Shown here: piece by piece, positions 24,746 through 32,546 of the stretch
Position numbering within the stretch: position 1 is the first letter of the stretch
Layout of the letters: each line of letters opens with the position of its first letter
IMG/VR virus record: IMGVR_UViG_3300027857_000006
Coordinates: 1-64,000 of that record
Direction: 5' to 3' (one strand)
DNA: 64,000 nt
Source of the DNA: a virus
The notes under the pieces: generated by a model
The model's database searches: none
Told to the model about the DNA's origin: nothing
The model's input: only the letters and a program-made list of their open reading frames with translations
Translations under genes and position numbers: made by a program

Positions 24746-24964
24746 CTACTTGGCGTCATCTTCCAGGCGCTGCTCCTGGCGGGCCATCTGGGTGGCCAGC
24801 AAGTTAACCGCGTCCCTTAGCTTTACGACCTCGGCCTTAAGGTCACCGTAGTCACGCTCAATGTTCGACTGACGCTGGTCACGGGAGCCGCCGGCCCAGG
24901 CCATGCCGATAACTAGAGTCAGGGTCGGTATGATGACGTTTAACCACTCACGAAGGTTCTTCAT
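24746..24964 (-). CDS. Small membrane protein with coiled coil (holin/spanin candidate)
   Basis: ATG 24964 is used, with AGGTG just upstream; a GTG at 24970 is the alternative. One transmembrane segment (WLNVIIPTLTLVIGMAWAGG, residues 7-26) is followed by a charged coiled coil (DLKAEVVKLRDAVNLLATQM). Single-TM proteins of this size include class II holins and Rz-like spanins. It begins immediately after a predicted terminator, so it may be expressed only by read-through. Confidence 0.5.
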   Translation of the reverse strand: MKNLREWLNVIIPTLTLVIGMAWAGGSRDQRQSNIERDYGDLKAEVVKLRDAVNLLATQMARQEQRLEDDAK

Positions 24965-24972
24965 GGTCACCT

Positions 24973-25014
24973 AAAAAGAAACGCCGCCAGCAGCCGGGGA
25001 GGCCGAAGGCGGCG
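24973..25014 (-). terminator. Intrinsic terminator in the virion operon
   Basis: On the - strand CGCCGCC (25014-25008) pairs with GGCGGCG (24988-24982) and is followed by TTTCTTTTT (24981-24973). The terminator lies between genes 25125-25373 and 24746-24964 and directly after three perfect hairpins. Confidence 0.7.
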
Positions 25015-25031
25015 CTTGGCCGGGGGCGAAC

Positions 25032-25125
25032 GACCGGTGGGAGCGACCGGTCAGAAAGGTCCGCGCGCCTCGGCAGTCGTCGTGACGACGCTCCCGTCGT
25101 CACACGTCGTGGGCGAACACGACGT
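25032..25125 (-). ncRNA. Three-hairpin RNA element with complementary loops
   Basis: Three perfect hairpins follow each other: A, 25032-25052, 7-bp stem with loop GGGAGCG; B, 25082-25103, 8-bp stem with loop GCTCCC; C, 25104-25125, 8-bp stem with loop GGCGAA. Six loop bases of A are the exact complement of loop B, on either strand, so a kissing-loop pairing is possible. The element ends just before the terminator at 24973-25014. Hairpin C overlaps the last base of the upstream stop codon. The role is unknown; control of termination or a packaged structural RNA are possibilities. Confidence 0.6.
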
Positions 25126-25373
25126 TAGGCTGTACCCGGCAGACCGTCGCTGACGGCTTGCAGGGCTGATTCCAGGTCACTGATAGACTTCTTGGCCACA
25201 GCCACCTTGGCCGCCTCGTCGTCACTGTCGGACTTGAGAACGGCGTTGGCTGTGTCGAGAGACTTCTGGGCGGCGTCGCGCGAGGCGGTGTCCTGGACGA
25301 TCTTGGCCTCTGCTCCGCGAACGTCGGATAGGGCGGTTTCGGTTGCGTTGATGAGATCGCTAAGGCTAGCCAT
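25125..25373 (-). CDS. Small coiled-coil protein, 82 aa
   Basis: The ATG at 25373 overlaps the previous gene by eight bases. The protein is almost entirely alpha-helical with heptads (LINATETALSDVRGAEAKIV, KKSISDLESALQAV), probably oligomeric. It lies downstream of the capsid genes. The family is not recognised. Confidence 0.55.
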   Translation of the reverse strand: MASLSDLINATETALSDVRGAEAKIVQDTASRDAAQKSLDTANAVLKSDSDDEAAKVAVAKKSISDLESALQAVSDGLPGTA

Positions 25374-25647
25374 TGAAGCTCCTGTCGTTACGTACCATGG
25401 CGATACCCCGTTCGAAAGCTTCCATCGGCGAGCGCAGCTTGTGGCCGAGACCATCCCCCGTGTCGGTAGCGCTATCCTTGAAACCGCTGGCGGTAAGTAG
25501 AGCACCGGTGGCCGCGTTAACGGTTACCGTGTTGTTAGCGCTGATGTCGGTTCCACCCGAAGCGTTTGTAGTGGGAGCCCGCTGGACTCCGTTAAGAGCC
25601 CAGGTTCCGTCACCGTTGTCAGTTACGTTGATACTATAGTTAGCCAC
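25366..25647 (-). CDS. Small virion-operon protein, 93 aa
   Basis: Begins with a beta-rich domain (MANYSINVTDNGDGTWALNG) of a type often found just downstream of capsid genes, and ends with a helical PMEAFERGIAMVRNDR segment. A decoration or head-associated role is likely from position only. Confidence 0.5.
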   Translation of the reverse strand: MANYSINVTDNGDGTWALNGVQRAPTTNASGGTDISANNTVTVNAATGALLTASGFKDSATDTGDGLGHKLRSPMEAFERGIAMVRNDRSFNG

Positions 25648-25706
25648 TTTCTTTTCCTTTCTGATGGACCCCGCAAGATCCCAGAACGCGGTTTGGGTAG
25701 TCCGCT

Positions 25707-25946
25707 CTACTCGCCGCTTTGCGGCTGTTGCGCCAGTCGAACCTTGGGGCCGTAGCTGGCCGGCGGCAGGCCGCTAGGTGACGGCTGTTGGCGCTTGTTG
25801 AAGCGCTGCGCCTGCTGCACCTTATTCTTGGTCTCCTTGGTTGCCAGTCCGCTGTGGGTCGTGTCAAAACCGCCACCGACGCCGCCCGATAGAAGCTTCT
25901 TCACCGAGGACGCGGGACCCTTAACCTTCATCGTTGCACTTTGCAT
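25707..25946 (-). CDS. Small basic Gly/Gln-rich protein, 79 aa
   Basis: Basic, Gly/Gln-rich, probably disordered. It lies five bases after gene 25951-26148. The codon pattern and operon spacing support it; no family. Confidence 0.45.
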   Translation of the reverse strand: MQSATMKVKGPASSVKKLLSGGVGGGFDTTHSGLATKETKNKVQQAQRFNKRQQPSPSGLPPASYGPKVRLAQQPQSGE

Positions 25947-25950
25947 AGAA

Positions 25951-26148
25951 CTAGCTCTTCCCCATCCCCGGGTACTTGCGGGCCACGGCGGCGTTAACCT
26001 TGGCCTTCTCGGCTGGTGTTCCGAAGGCCGACACGCGCGCCTTGGCGTTGGCCGCGTGCGAACGGTCCTCGATGGGGTACCGACGACCCGACAGCGCGAA
26101 GGAAGACCCGCTTAGCGCCTTCCGTGCGTTTGTGGTCAGCTTAGCCAA
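25951..26148 (-). CDS. Conserved small phage protein (DUF6582-like)
   Basis: The arrangement MAKLTTNARKALSGSSFAL, RRYPIEDRSHAANAKARVS and a C-terminal AAVARKYP matches a widespread family of small basic phage proteins (65 aa) often found near capsid or minor head genes. The molecular role is unknown. Confidence 0.7.
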   Translation of the reverse strand: MAKLTTNARKALSGSSFALSGRRYPIEDRSHAANAKARVSAFGTPAEKAKVNAAVARKYPGMGKS

Positions 26149-26175
26149 GGTTATAACCGTAGTGCCGCGAAGCGG

Positions 26176-26733
26176 CTAGAAAGCGCCGTTCTGCTCTTTG
26201 AGGACAACCTGGATCAGCAGGCCGCCGGAACCGGTGAAGGTACCGCTGGTAGTGATTGCCACCGCGTCACCCTGTCGGAAGGCTACGGCCGAGCCGGTCT
26301 TGAGAACCGCGTCGGTAATGCCGGTGGCCGTGGTGGTCGAGTTAGAGCCGTGCTGGGTCTTCGCTCCGCTACCGTCAAAGTTATTGGTCGACGTGAAGGC
26401 CGGGAAGGCCACAACGGTCGTTCCGAAGGCCGGATCGGTCGTGTTCAGGGAGGCAGCCGTACCGGTGTCGTAGGGTAGGATCTTCGGAGAGGCGGTCACC
26501 GACAGGGTGCCGGCAGTACCGGCGGCCATCACGAAGGAGCAGCCGACGTAGGTGCACGGGCAGGGGGCGACGCCGATAGGGACGGCGGTCACGGCCGCCG
26601 AGGTACCGGTCACCCAGTAGTCGAACGTGTAGTACTTGCCGCTGTAGCCCTGGTTGCCGCCCGCCAGGGACGGGCCGGAGCCGGACTTGTCGAAGCCTAC
26701 GTTAGCGAGGACTTTGGTGTCGAATTGAGCCAT
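26176..26733 (-). CDS. Putative head decoration protein
   Basis: 185 residues, beta-rich and Thr/Gly/Ala-rich (FTSTNNFDGSGAKT, VAITTSGTFTGSGGLLIQVV). It lies immediately downstream of the major capsid gene except for an inserted HNH gene, the usual place for a decoration or minor head protein. No family is recognised. Confidence 0.55.
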   Translation of the reverse strand: MAQFDTKVLANVGFDKSGSGPSLAGGNQGYSGKYYTFDYWVTGTSAAVTAVPIGVAPCPCTYVGCSFVMAAGTAGTLSVTASPKILPYDTGTAASLNTTDPAFGTTVVAFPAFTSTNNFDGSGAKTQHGSNSTTTATGITDAVLKTGSAVAFRQGDAVAITTSGTFTGSGGLLIQVVLKEQNGAF

Positions 26734-27280
26734 TGATTTCCTTTTCCTTGTGCCGCTCTAGGTAAACGGCTATTTCTCGTAGAACCTGCGGGTCGTCTTC
26801 GGCTAGGCCAGCGACCACGTTACATCGGTTGCAAAGCCACCCGCGAAAAGCTCCGGTACGGTGGTCGTGATCAAAGACCGTTTTGGCCTCGGTTGATCGA
26901 CCAGCACCGGTCTTGCCACATCCCGGGATCTCGCACACCAAAGCTCGTGGGCGACCGGCAATCTCTGCCAGTTTTTGATCCCGTCGAATTCGGTATGCTG
27001 CTTTGCCACGGCGATTGTACTCCTGCTTTTTTTCCAGAGAAAGCTTAAGGCGATTTACCCCCGCTTTCTCTCTTAGCTCTTCGGCGTGCTCGGCGTAGTA
27101 CGCTCGCTGCTTCGCCTTCAACTCTTCATGTGACTGTCGAGAGCGTGGCGGCTTGGTTCGGTTAGCTTCGTACCTGGCCTTCCTACGAGCGGCAATTTCT
27201 ACCGCATTAACCCGCCTCCACTCTCGCTCGTATGCACGTCTTGCTTCGATGCGTTCTTGCAATTCACTGGTGTTTATCAT
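26702..27280 (-). CDS. Endonuclease VII-type HNH homing endonuclease (intact)
   Basis: The C-terminal half has the recombination endonuclease VII signature: CEIPGCGK, TVFDHDHRTGAFRGWLCNRCN and a final AEDDPQVLREIAVYL. The two CxxC-type pairs bind structural zinc and the DHDH histidines are catalytic. The N-terminal half holds repeated basic helices typical of free-standing homing enzymes. The ATG at 27280 has no ribosome site; instead a promoter puts the -10 box six bases upstream, so the mRNA is probably leaderless. The gene is inserted between the major capsid and decoration genes and overlaps the latter. Confidence 0.85.
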   Translation of the reverse strand: MINTSELQERIEARRAYEREWRRVNAVEIAARRKARYEANRTKPPRSRQSHEELKAKQRAYYAEHAEELREKAGVNRLKLSLEKKQEYNRRGKAAYRIRRDQKLAEIAGRPRALVCEIPGCGKTGAGRSTEAKTVFDHDHRTGAFRGWLCNRCNVVAGLAEDDPQVLREIAVYLERHKEKEINGSIRHQSPR

Positions 27281-27286
27281 GACACC

Positions 27287-27315
27287 AGTGTAGCACAAGT
27301 CCTTTATCTACGCAA
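27287..27315 (-). promoter_or_regulatory. Promoter of the HNH gene, leaderless type
   Basis: On the - strand: TTGCGT (27315-27310), a 17-base spacer ending TTGTGC, then TACACT (27292-27287), then six bases and the ATG. The arrangement is the same as at 40241-40276, with an identical -10 box. Confidence 0.7.
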
Positions 27316-28342
27316 CTATACTTGATGGTGCATCAGTCATGCGATATCGGAACTGACCTTGGAGATTTGGGGCGTCTAGCAGTTTCGCAGCGAACTTGAA
27401 GTTAAACGACACCATCGCGCCGATCACACCCTCGGGGTCCGCGATGTCGGGCTTGCCCTGGATCACGTTGAGCGAGAAGCGCTCCTTGGACGGGTCGCTG
27501 ATGCGCTGCGGTGCACGGCCCGCCAGGTCCACGACGCCATAGGCGTTCTTGCCGAAGACGTAGACACGCCAGTAGTCCACCGAGGACACGGTCAGCGTCT
27601 TGACGTTGGTGTTCTCGAAGAACTTGCAGCCACCCACGTTGGCCACCGCGCCACGATCCTCGTTCTTAATGAAGGCGGACGGGTCCGTGAACTTGTAGAT
27701 GTCCATCAGGCCGCCGGCCGCCGGGTCGTTGACCAGGTCGTACGACACGTAGGGATGGATCACGCCGAAGAAGCTGCCCTTGGCGAGACCGCTGTCCATC
27801 GGCAGGACATCGAGACCCTGCAACTGGTGACGGGCGTTCCGGGCGTCACCGGCCCGGTAGAAGGAGCCAAGGGTCGCCAGGCCAGCACCCGAGGTCGAAG
27901 TGATCTGGGTCGTGTTGGGCGAGTCGATCTCGGTCCGGGTGATCGTGTCAACCACGTAGGCCGCCCGATAGGACAGCATGTCGGACACGTTCTCTACGAC
28001 CGGGTCGATGGCCGTGTCCTTCAAGAAGTCGCTGACGGTCGCGAAGTCGGTATACTGGGAGACGGTTGCCGACACGATGGTCGACGTGACCGCGATGCCG
28101 GTGCCGACCGAACCCTCGAAACCGTCCTTGGCCGTGATGGTGGACGGGACGACGGCGGACGGGATGTAGCGGAACCACTGGACCGTCTTGCCGGACTGTT
28201 TGGGGATCGAGTCCATCATAGCTGCTTCGCTGAAGATGAACTTGCGCTTGAGGTTGTCCAGGGCTCTGGTCTTGTAATAAACCGTCGCGAGGTGGGAAAT
28301 GGACGGAGTCGCTGTGGTAATACTTGCTGGGGTGTAAGCCAT
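27308..28342 (-). CDS. Major capsid protein, N4-gp56 family
   Basis: The N-terminal VYYKTRALDNLKRKFIFSEA, MMDSIPKQSGKTVQWFRY and the following ITAKDGFEGS segment are characteristic of the N4-gp56 (HK97-fold) capsid family. The length of 344 aa is typical. It forms the icosahedral shell. The gene is flanked by an intact HNH gene downstream and a decayed HNH gene upstream, both between it and other head genes. The family name does not imply N4 biology: no giant virion RNA polymerase is in the window. Confidence 0.9.
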   Translation of the reverse strand: MAYTPASITTATPSISHLATVYYKTRALDNLKRKFIFSEAAMMDSIPKQSGKTVQWFRYIPSAVVPSTITAKDGFEGSVGTGIAVTSTIVSATVSQYTDFATVSDFLKDTAIDPVVENVSDMLSYRAAYVVDTITRTEIDSPNTTQITSTSGAGLATLGSFYRAGDARNARHQLQGLDVLPMDSGLAKGSFFGVIHPYVSYDLVNDPAAGGLMDIYKFTDPSAFIKNEDRGAVANVGGCKFFENTNVKTLTVSSVDYWRVYVFGKNAYGVVDLAGRAPQRISDPSKERFSLNVIQGKPDIADPEGVIGAMVSFNFKFAAKLLDAPNLQGQFRYRMTDAPSSIVA

Positions 28343-28348
28343 TTATTT

Positions 28349-28882
28349 TCAGTCCTTTACAGGTACCTTCGTGTCAAGGGATTTGATGCCCTCGGAGATC
28401 ACGCTGAGCGCCGGGCCATATCCGACACCGCCAGCCCGCAGGTAAGCGGCTAGCTTTTCTAGGATTTCTGGGTTGTCCTTGACGAAGCCAAGGACAACAT
28501 TACACGGAGAACAGAGCCAGCCCCTGAAATTTCCAGAAGCATGGCAGTGATCGAATACAATCTCACGAGTTCCATGTTTCTTGGAGATCGTCCACCACAC
28601 ACTTCGCACTTAGTCGGTCTTGGGCGACCAGCTAAGCTCACCAGTAAATGTTCGTTCTTGGTCAATTTATTTCGGTCGTGCCTTCTGGATCTAGCCATTC
28701 GCTGCTCAGGATTATTCTGCTTCTCTAAGTAGCGATACCTCTTGCCGTTTTCCAGAAGTTTCTCTCGGTTGGTGGCATAGTACTTTTTACCGTACTCGCT
28801 CATCTTCTTCAACCGATCTGCCCTATTTTTTTGATAGTACCGTTGGCAGTAAATCTTATTTTGCTCGGGGGGTCCGAGGCAT
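28349..28882 (-). pseudogene. Decayed endonuclease VII-type HNH gene
   Basis: Three frames together encode a second HNH enzyme. An ATG at 28882 overlaps the scaffold stop as TAATG and gives MPRTP. After a run of six C the frame must shift to continue with a basic YYQKN-type repeat region and KCEVCGG. Near 28600 it must shift again to reach IVFDHCHASGNFRGWLC, SPCN and DNPEILEKLAAYL. The pieces align in order with the intact gene at 26702-27280. Two indels argue for decay, though homopolymer errors cannot be excluded. Confidence 0.75.
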
Positions 28883-29661
28883 TAAGCGTAATTCTTCTCT
28901 AGAAACGCCTTCATCTGATCCGCCGACAGAGAGCTGAACTGGTCGAGCATCGCCGCTGCCTGGTCGTCCTCGCTGTTCACCCGGCGCTTCACGCGGGGCG
29001 GTGTCGGAGTTCGCTGGGCGTAGACCGGCTCTTCCTCGCTGTCCACTTCCTGGCTCTGTCCACGGCCCGTGGACACGGGCAGTTCCAGGACACCCTGCTG
29101 CTTCGCGACCACGTACGCCAGGTTCATGGCATCCAGCGTCCACGGCAGGTTGTTCGAGGCGATCACGCTCTCCAGCGCCTTGTAGTTAGCCGGCGAGGCC
29201 ACGTAGTCGTCCTTGTGCTGCGCTAGGAAGGCGTTGGCCGCCGCTTCCTGCTTCACCTGCGCCAGCTCGTTGGCAATGTTCTGGAACAGACCGACTACCA
29301 TCGGGTCGTTCTGCCACACGTATCGCTGGGCTTCGCGCGGGTCCTTCAAGAACAGCTCGGCAAAGCGGTTCTTGTCGAACGAGTCGGTCGTGCTCGCTGC
29401 CGGCGCGACGGGCTGTTGAACCTGCTGGGCCTGCGCCTCTGCCTCGATCCGAAGACGCTCGATCTCCTCACGCTTCTGGGACTCGTACTGGTCGACCAGT
29501 CGCTGCGCCTCGACACCGTCTCGAACCGTGTAGGCGTTTCCGCCAAGGTTAAGCGTGAATCCCTGTTGTTCCTGGCGCTCTACCTGCTGTCCCGGCCGCG
29601 TCTCGGCCAGAGCCTTCAACTCGGCCAACTGCTGCTCAATCTGTTCCGGCGTAAGTGCCAT
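28882..29661 (-). CDS. Scaffolding protein
   Basis: 259 residues, acidic and highly helical. A long heptad region (YESQKREEIERLRIEAEAQA) and a C-terminal helix-turn-helix-like segment (QFSSLSADQMKAFLEKN) match capsid scaffolds, and the gene lies between portal and major capsid. The start ATG 29661 has GGGAGACGGG upstream. A late-promoter motif lies 24 bases upstream, so this gene may head the capsid transcript. Confidence 0.75.
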   Translation of the reverse strand: MALTPEQIEQQLAELKALAETRPGQQVERQEQQGFTLNLGGNAYTVRDGVEAQRLVDQYESQKREEIERLRIEAEAQAQQVQQPVAPAASTTDSFDKNRFAELFLKDPREAQRYVWQNDPMVVGLFQNIANELAQVKQEAAANAFLAQHKDDYVASPANYKALESVIASNNLPWTLDAMNLAYVVAKQQGVLELPVSTGRGQSQEVDSEEEPVYAQRTPTPPRVKRRVNSEDDQAAAMLDQFSSLSADQMKAFLEKNYA

Positions 29662-29684
29662 TCGTCCCGTCTCCCGTTCTACGT

Positions 29685-29696
29685 TAGTAATTGTAG
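29685..29696 (-). promoter_or_regulatory. Candidate late promoter motif (copy 2)
   Basis: Reads CTACAATTACTA on the - strand, 24 bases upstream of the scaffold start, in a short gap between two head genes. Identical to the copies at 13708 and 32251. Confidence 0.65.
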
Positions 29697-29710
29697 TACA
29701 TCCCCTAAGA

Positions 29711-30031
29711 CTACTGGTTCTGCTTAACAAACCGCTCGAACCAGACGTCAGCCGGTGACTTGCCGACCGGGTCGTCGTGTACCAGGGCCTGCGCGGCCAG
29801 CGCTTCCAGCTCGTCGGCCGCCGCCTCGGGCCGAGTGGCCAGAAACTCGCGGGTTGCTCTGAAGTACTGATACAGTCGTGTCCTGCGCAGTAAATCTTCG
29901 CTTGCAGCCGTCTTGCTGATGGCCTCCAGCAGGTCGAACTCGTGCTCCCTGAAAAGCTCGATCAGGATCTTAAACCCGGGTTCACCGGCTAGTTTTGCCA
30001 GTAGCTCCTTGTCGCGGTCGTTCAACTGCAC
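29711..30031 (-). CDS. Hypothetical head-operon protein, 106 aa
   Basis: Alpha-helical, acidic protein (LNDRDKELLAKLAGEPGFKI) located directly after the portal gene. Similar small helical proteins lie between portal and scaffold in podoviruses. No function is assigned. Confidence 0.55.
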   Translation of the reverse strand: MQLNDRDKELLAKLAGEPGFKILIELFREHEFDLLEAISKTAASEDLLRRTRLYQYFRATREFLATRPEAAADELEALAAQALVHDDPVGKSPADVWFERFVKQNQ

Positions 30032-32041
30032 CTACGAGCCCCCTCCCAGTAGCGAAGCCACGCCGCTGCCAGGCTGAGTTCCTTGTGGCGCGGTTGCCGG
30101 TGCTGCTACACCGGCTGGAGCGAGTCCAAGAGACGCGTCCACACCACCAACAAGCTTGAGGATCTCGATAGCCTGGTCGCCTTCCTTGGCCGAAGCCGCA
30201 ATGGCCGCGCTGTCCTTCTTGGCCTGGGCTTCGAGCTGTGCGATGCGCTCTCGCTCCTGCGACTGTTGCTGCATCGTCTGCGCCTTGAGCTGCGCGTCTG
30301 GGGAAGGTTGTCCCTGTCCCTGCTTCTCCTGGTCGTTCATCGGACGAATCAGGTTGTAAGCTCGCCTGGTTCCCGTGGCATCCTGGATCATCCGGAAGAA
30401 CTCGTTGAAGTCGATGGTCTGACCGCCCTTGGCCAGTTGTCCTAGGAAGGCACCGTTCATCAGGTACTGAGACAGGAAGGGTGCTAGGGACTGCAAGCGC
30501 GACTGGGTAAGCATCCGCGAGGACGCCTTGACCCGGAACTTCACCGGACTTCTCAAGGCACCCGGGTTGACCGAGGTAACTCCACCCGTGGGACTTAAAC
30601 CGGCCATGGAGCCGGACGCCGACGCGTGGTACGAGTCCATGGCGATCATCTTGGAAAGCATCGGGACGATCATGTAGTCCTCGATCAGCTCCACGATGGC
30701 CTGCAAGCGTGTCGTCGGACCGGCGGTCTGGGCCTGGATGCCGGTAGCGGTACGAGACGCGTTTGACCGGATCGGCATACCCTGGCTGATCATGTTAGTG
30801 ACACCAGTACGCTTCTCGCTAGAGGACTCTAGCCACTGTAGCTCCTGCCAGCCGTCCTTCGTCACGCCGTTCGGCGGGAAGAAGATCATGTCCTCCTTCG
30901 GCTTTTCTACCTCCCAGATTTGACCGGGACGCATGATACTGCTTCCCTGGGCCATGCTGGCCGAACGGGACCTGGCTCGCGGCGGATTTAACATCAGCGA
31001 CAGTTCGTCGAGGTGCCCGTTGAGGATCGCCTGAGCGTACTTCTGGTTCCCCTCTAGGGCGTCAGGTATGCCCATCCCGTAAAATCGACCCGGCATAATA
31101 TAGCACGGTGCACCGCAGTAGGTAATAAATCCGTACGGGTTTAGCTCGTTGTAGGCCACCCAGCGACGCTGGATCGTCCAGATGATCCGCGACCGGCTAT
31201 AGTAACGCATCACCTCCAGCAGCTTGTTCGGTCCAATGTCGGTGCTGTCGTCGTATCCTGGCCGCCAGATCACGTTCCGGTAGGCTTCCTGGTTCTGCTT
31301 CGTCAGGTCCGCCGTGTCGGCCGGCCGCTGGTCGGCCATCGACCGAAGAACCTCCCTCGGCGGTAGCTTGATCCCAGGCGATCCCCGTAGCGACTCCAGC
31401 TCGTCCAGCGACATAAAGTCACGGTGGATCACCGAGCGGCTGTCGTCCGTCAGCGGCGTCGGGCACCCGGGGTCCAGGTAGATGTCGCGCGTGTCCACCC
31501 AGGACACCGTGGGTTGCCCGGTGTCGCCATCGTGTTCGACATTGACAAATCCGTTCCCGTAGAGTAGCGTCTGTATAACCGCAAGCCGGATCTCGTTCCG
31601 CGCCGTGTTTCCGTAACGGTCGTGAGGTGTCTCCAGCAGGTACATCAGACGTTCTTTCTGCTGCCTGGCCTCGTCAACCGTGGTCCCCTGAACCGGGTCG
31701 CACTCGAACCACTCGTCGTCCGCGAAGAGTGCGTTCATGATCACCGGGTAGGCGCTTTCGACCTGATCGAAGCTGATCGGCACCCCCAGGGACGACCTGG
31801 CAACGCGAGAACCCTCCCAGAAACGCTGCGGCATCCAGCCGACAAAGAGGGCGTCGTCCGTGTTCCAGCGCAGGTCGTGGTTCCGGTAGCGCCAGACGCG
31901 GTAGCGTTCGTAGTCGCTGTTAACCCGTGCCAGGGCGATGCTGTCGTTGATCGTTTGTAGGCTGAAGCGGTCGCTGGACCGATCCAATAGGTTGGCCTCT
32001 GGGACCCCCCCCACTTCGCCGGTATGATTAAACTCTGGCAG
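30032..32041 (-). CDS. Portal protein
   Basis: About 670 residues. Motifs typical of podovirus portals are visible: WMPQRFWEGSRVARSSLG, the IQTLLYGNGFVNVEHDG wing, WVDTRDIYLDPGCPTPL, YGMGIPDALEGNQKYAQAIL, and a C-terminal Gln/Glu coiled coil (MQQQSQERERIAQLEAQAK). It forms the dodecameric DNA channel. The start is uncertain: CTG 32041 has GGAGC seven bases before it; no ATG or TTG fits, and a later GTG lies beside a run of eight G. Confidence 0.85.
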   Translation of the reverse strand: MPEFNHTGEVGGVPEANLLDRSSDRFSLQTINDSIALARVNSDYERYRVWRYRNHDLRWNTDDALFVGWMPQRFWEGSRVARSSLGVPISFDQVESAYPVIMNALFADDEWFECDPVQGTTVDEARQQKERLMYLLETPHDRYGNTARNEIRLAVIQTLLYGNGFVNVEHDGDTGQPTVSWVDTRDIYLDPGCPTPLTDDSRSVIHRDFMSLDELESLRGSPGIKLPPREVLRSMADQRPADTADLTKQNQEAYRNVIWRPGYDDSTDIGPNKLLEVMRYYSRSRIIWTIQRRWVAYNELNPYGFITYCGAPCYIMPGRFYGMGIPDALEGNQKYAQAILNGHLDELSLMLNPPRARSRSASMAQGSSIMRPGQIWEVEKPKEDMIFFPPNGVTKDGWQELQWLESSSEKRTGVTNMISQGMPIRSNASRTATGIQAQTAGPTTRLQAIVELIEDYMIVPMLSKMIAMDSYHASASGSMAGLSPTGGVTSVNPGALRSPVKFRVKASSRMLTQSRLQSLAPFLSQYLMNGAFLGQLAKGGQTIDFNEFFRMIQDATGTRRAYNLIRPMNDQEKQGQGQPSPDAQLKAQTMQQQSQERERIAQLEAQAKKDSAAIAASAKEGDQAIEILKLVGGVDASLGLAPAGVAAPATAPQGTQPGSGVASLLGGGS

Positions 32042-32054
32042 TGTTTTAGCTCCG

Positions 32055-32231
32055 TTACTGCTTGAAGGTAAAGGACTCGATAGGAGTCTGGCGAAGCAGG
32101 TTGACGACGCCCACAAGGGCACCAGCCCCAACGGTCTTCAGGTTCACCTGGCCGCTAACGTACGAGGTCACGGCACCAGACACGGCTGCCGTCAGTAGCG
32201 AGTTTAAAAGCTTTTTCCAGTCGAAGCTCAT
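32055..32231 (-). CDS. Small membrane-type protein, 58 aa
   Basis: The ATG at 32231 has GGGAG upstream and the late-promoter motif 20 bases before it. The sequence begins MSFDWKKLLNSLLTAAVSGA and continues with a second hydrophobic part (GAGALVGVVNLL), so one or two short membrane segments are likely. It precedes the portal gene. The size and composition resemble small holin-like proteins, but the position does not decide it. Confidence 0.6.
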   Translation of the reverse strand: MSFDWKKLLNSLLTAAVSGAVTSYVSGQVNLKTVGAGALVGVVNLLRQTPIESFTFKQ

Positions 32232-32250
32232 GGCGTTTGACTCCCGTCGC

Positions 32251-32262
32251 TAGTAATTGTAG
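32251..32262 (-). promoter_or_regulatory. Candidate late promoter motif (copy 3)
   Basis: CTACAATTACTA on the - strand, upstream of the small membrane protein and portal. It shares the intergenic region with a divergent + strand promoter. Confidence 0.65.
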
Positions 32263-32268
32263 GCTACA

Positions 32269-32279
32269 TGTGCTAGGCT
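32269..32279 (+). promoter_or_regulatory. Extended -10 element, leaderless type
   Basis: TGTGCTAGGCT with the -10 box TAGGCT at 32274-32279 and exactly six bases (GTCGGT) before the ATG at 32286. No convincing -35 box is seen 17 bases upstream. Confidence 0.55.
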
Positions 32280-32285
32280 GTCGGT

Positions 32286-32546
32286 ATGCTTCCAAAACTT
32301 TCCGTTATCGACGAAAACCACCACCTGGAGAACGGTCAATGGGTTTCCGTACTGATTGAGGTCGAGGTAGTGTCCCTACACTTCGCCAGAAATACCATGC
32401 GTGTCAGATCGGTCGATAAAATCTCGTACGACGGCGTCTGTAAGCCAGAAATCCACTCGTTTGACATGCCGAGCGACCTCTTTTGGGAGACGTACAATTT
32501 CATCCGATACCCGAAAGACTACCCTATAGCCCCCCAGTTGCGTTAA
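32286..32546 (+). CDS. Hypothetical protein, 86 aa, on the opposite strand
   Basis: A + strand gene between the portal and terminase genes, convergent with terminase (23-base overlap at the 3' ends). The ATG at 32286 has no ribosome site and lies six bases after a -10 box. The protein is soluble and beta-rich (GQWVSVLIEVEVVSLHFARN). No family. The separate promoter suggests a different expression time from the surrounding virion genes. Confidence 0.5.
   Translation: MLPKLSVIDENHHLENGQWVSVLIEVEVVSLHFARNTMRVRSVDKISYDGVCKPEIHSFDMPSDLFWETYNFIRYPKDYPIAPQLR

Noticed and set aside
27308-28342. Assignment of the phage to N4-like viruses (Schitoviridae)
   Set aside because: Only the capsid family name supports it. 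No virion RNA polymerase or other N4 core gene is seen, and the tail genes differ.
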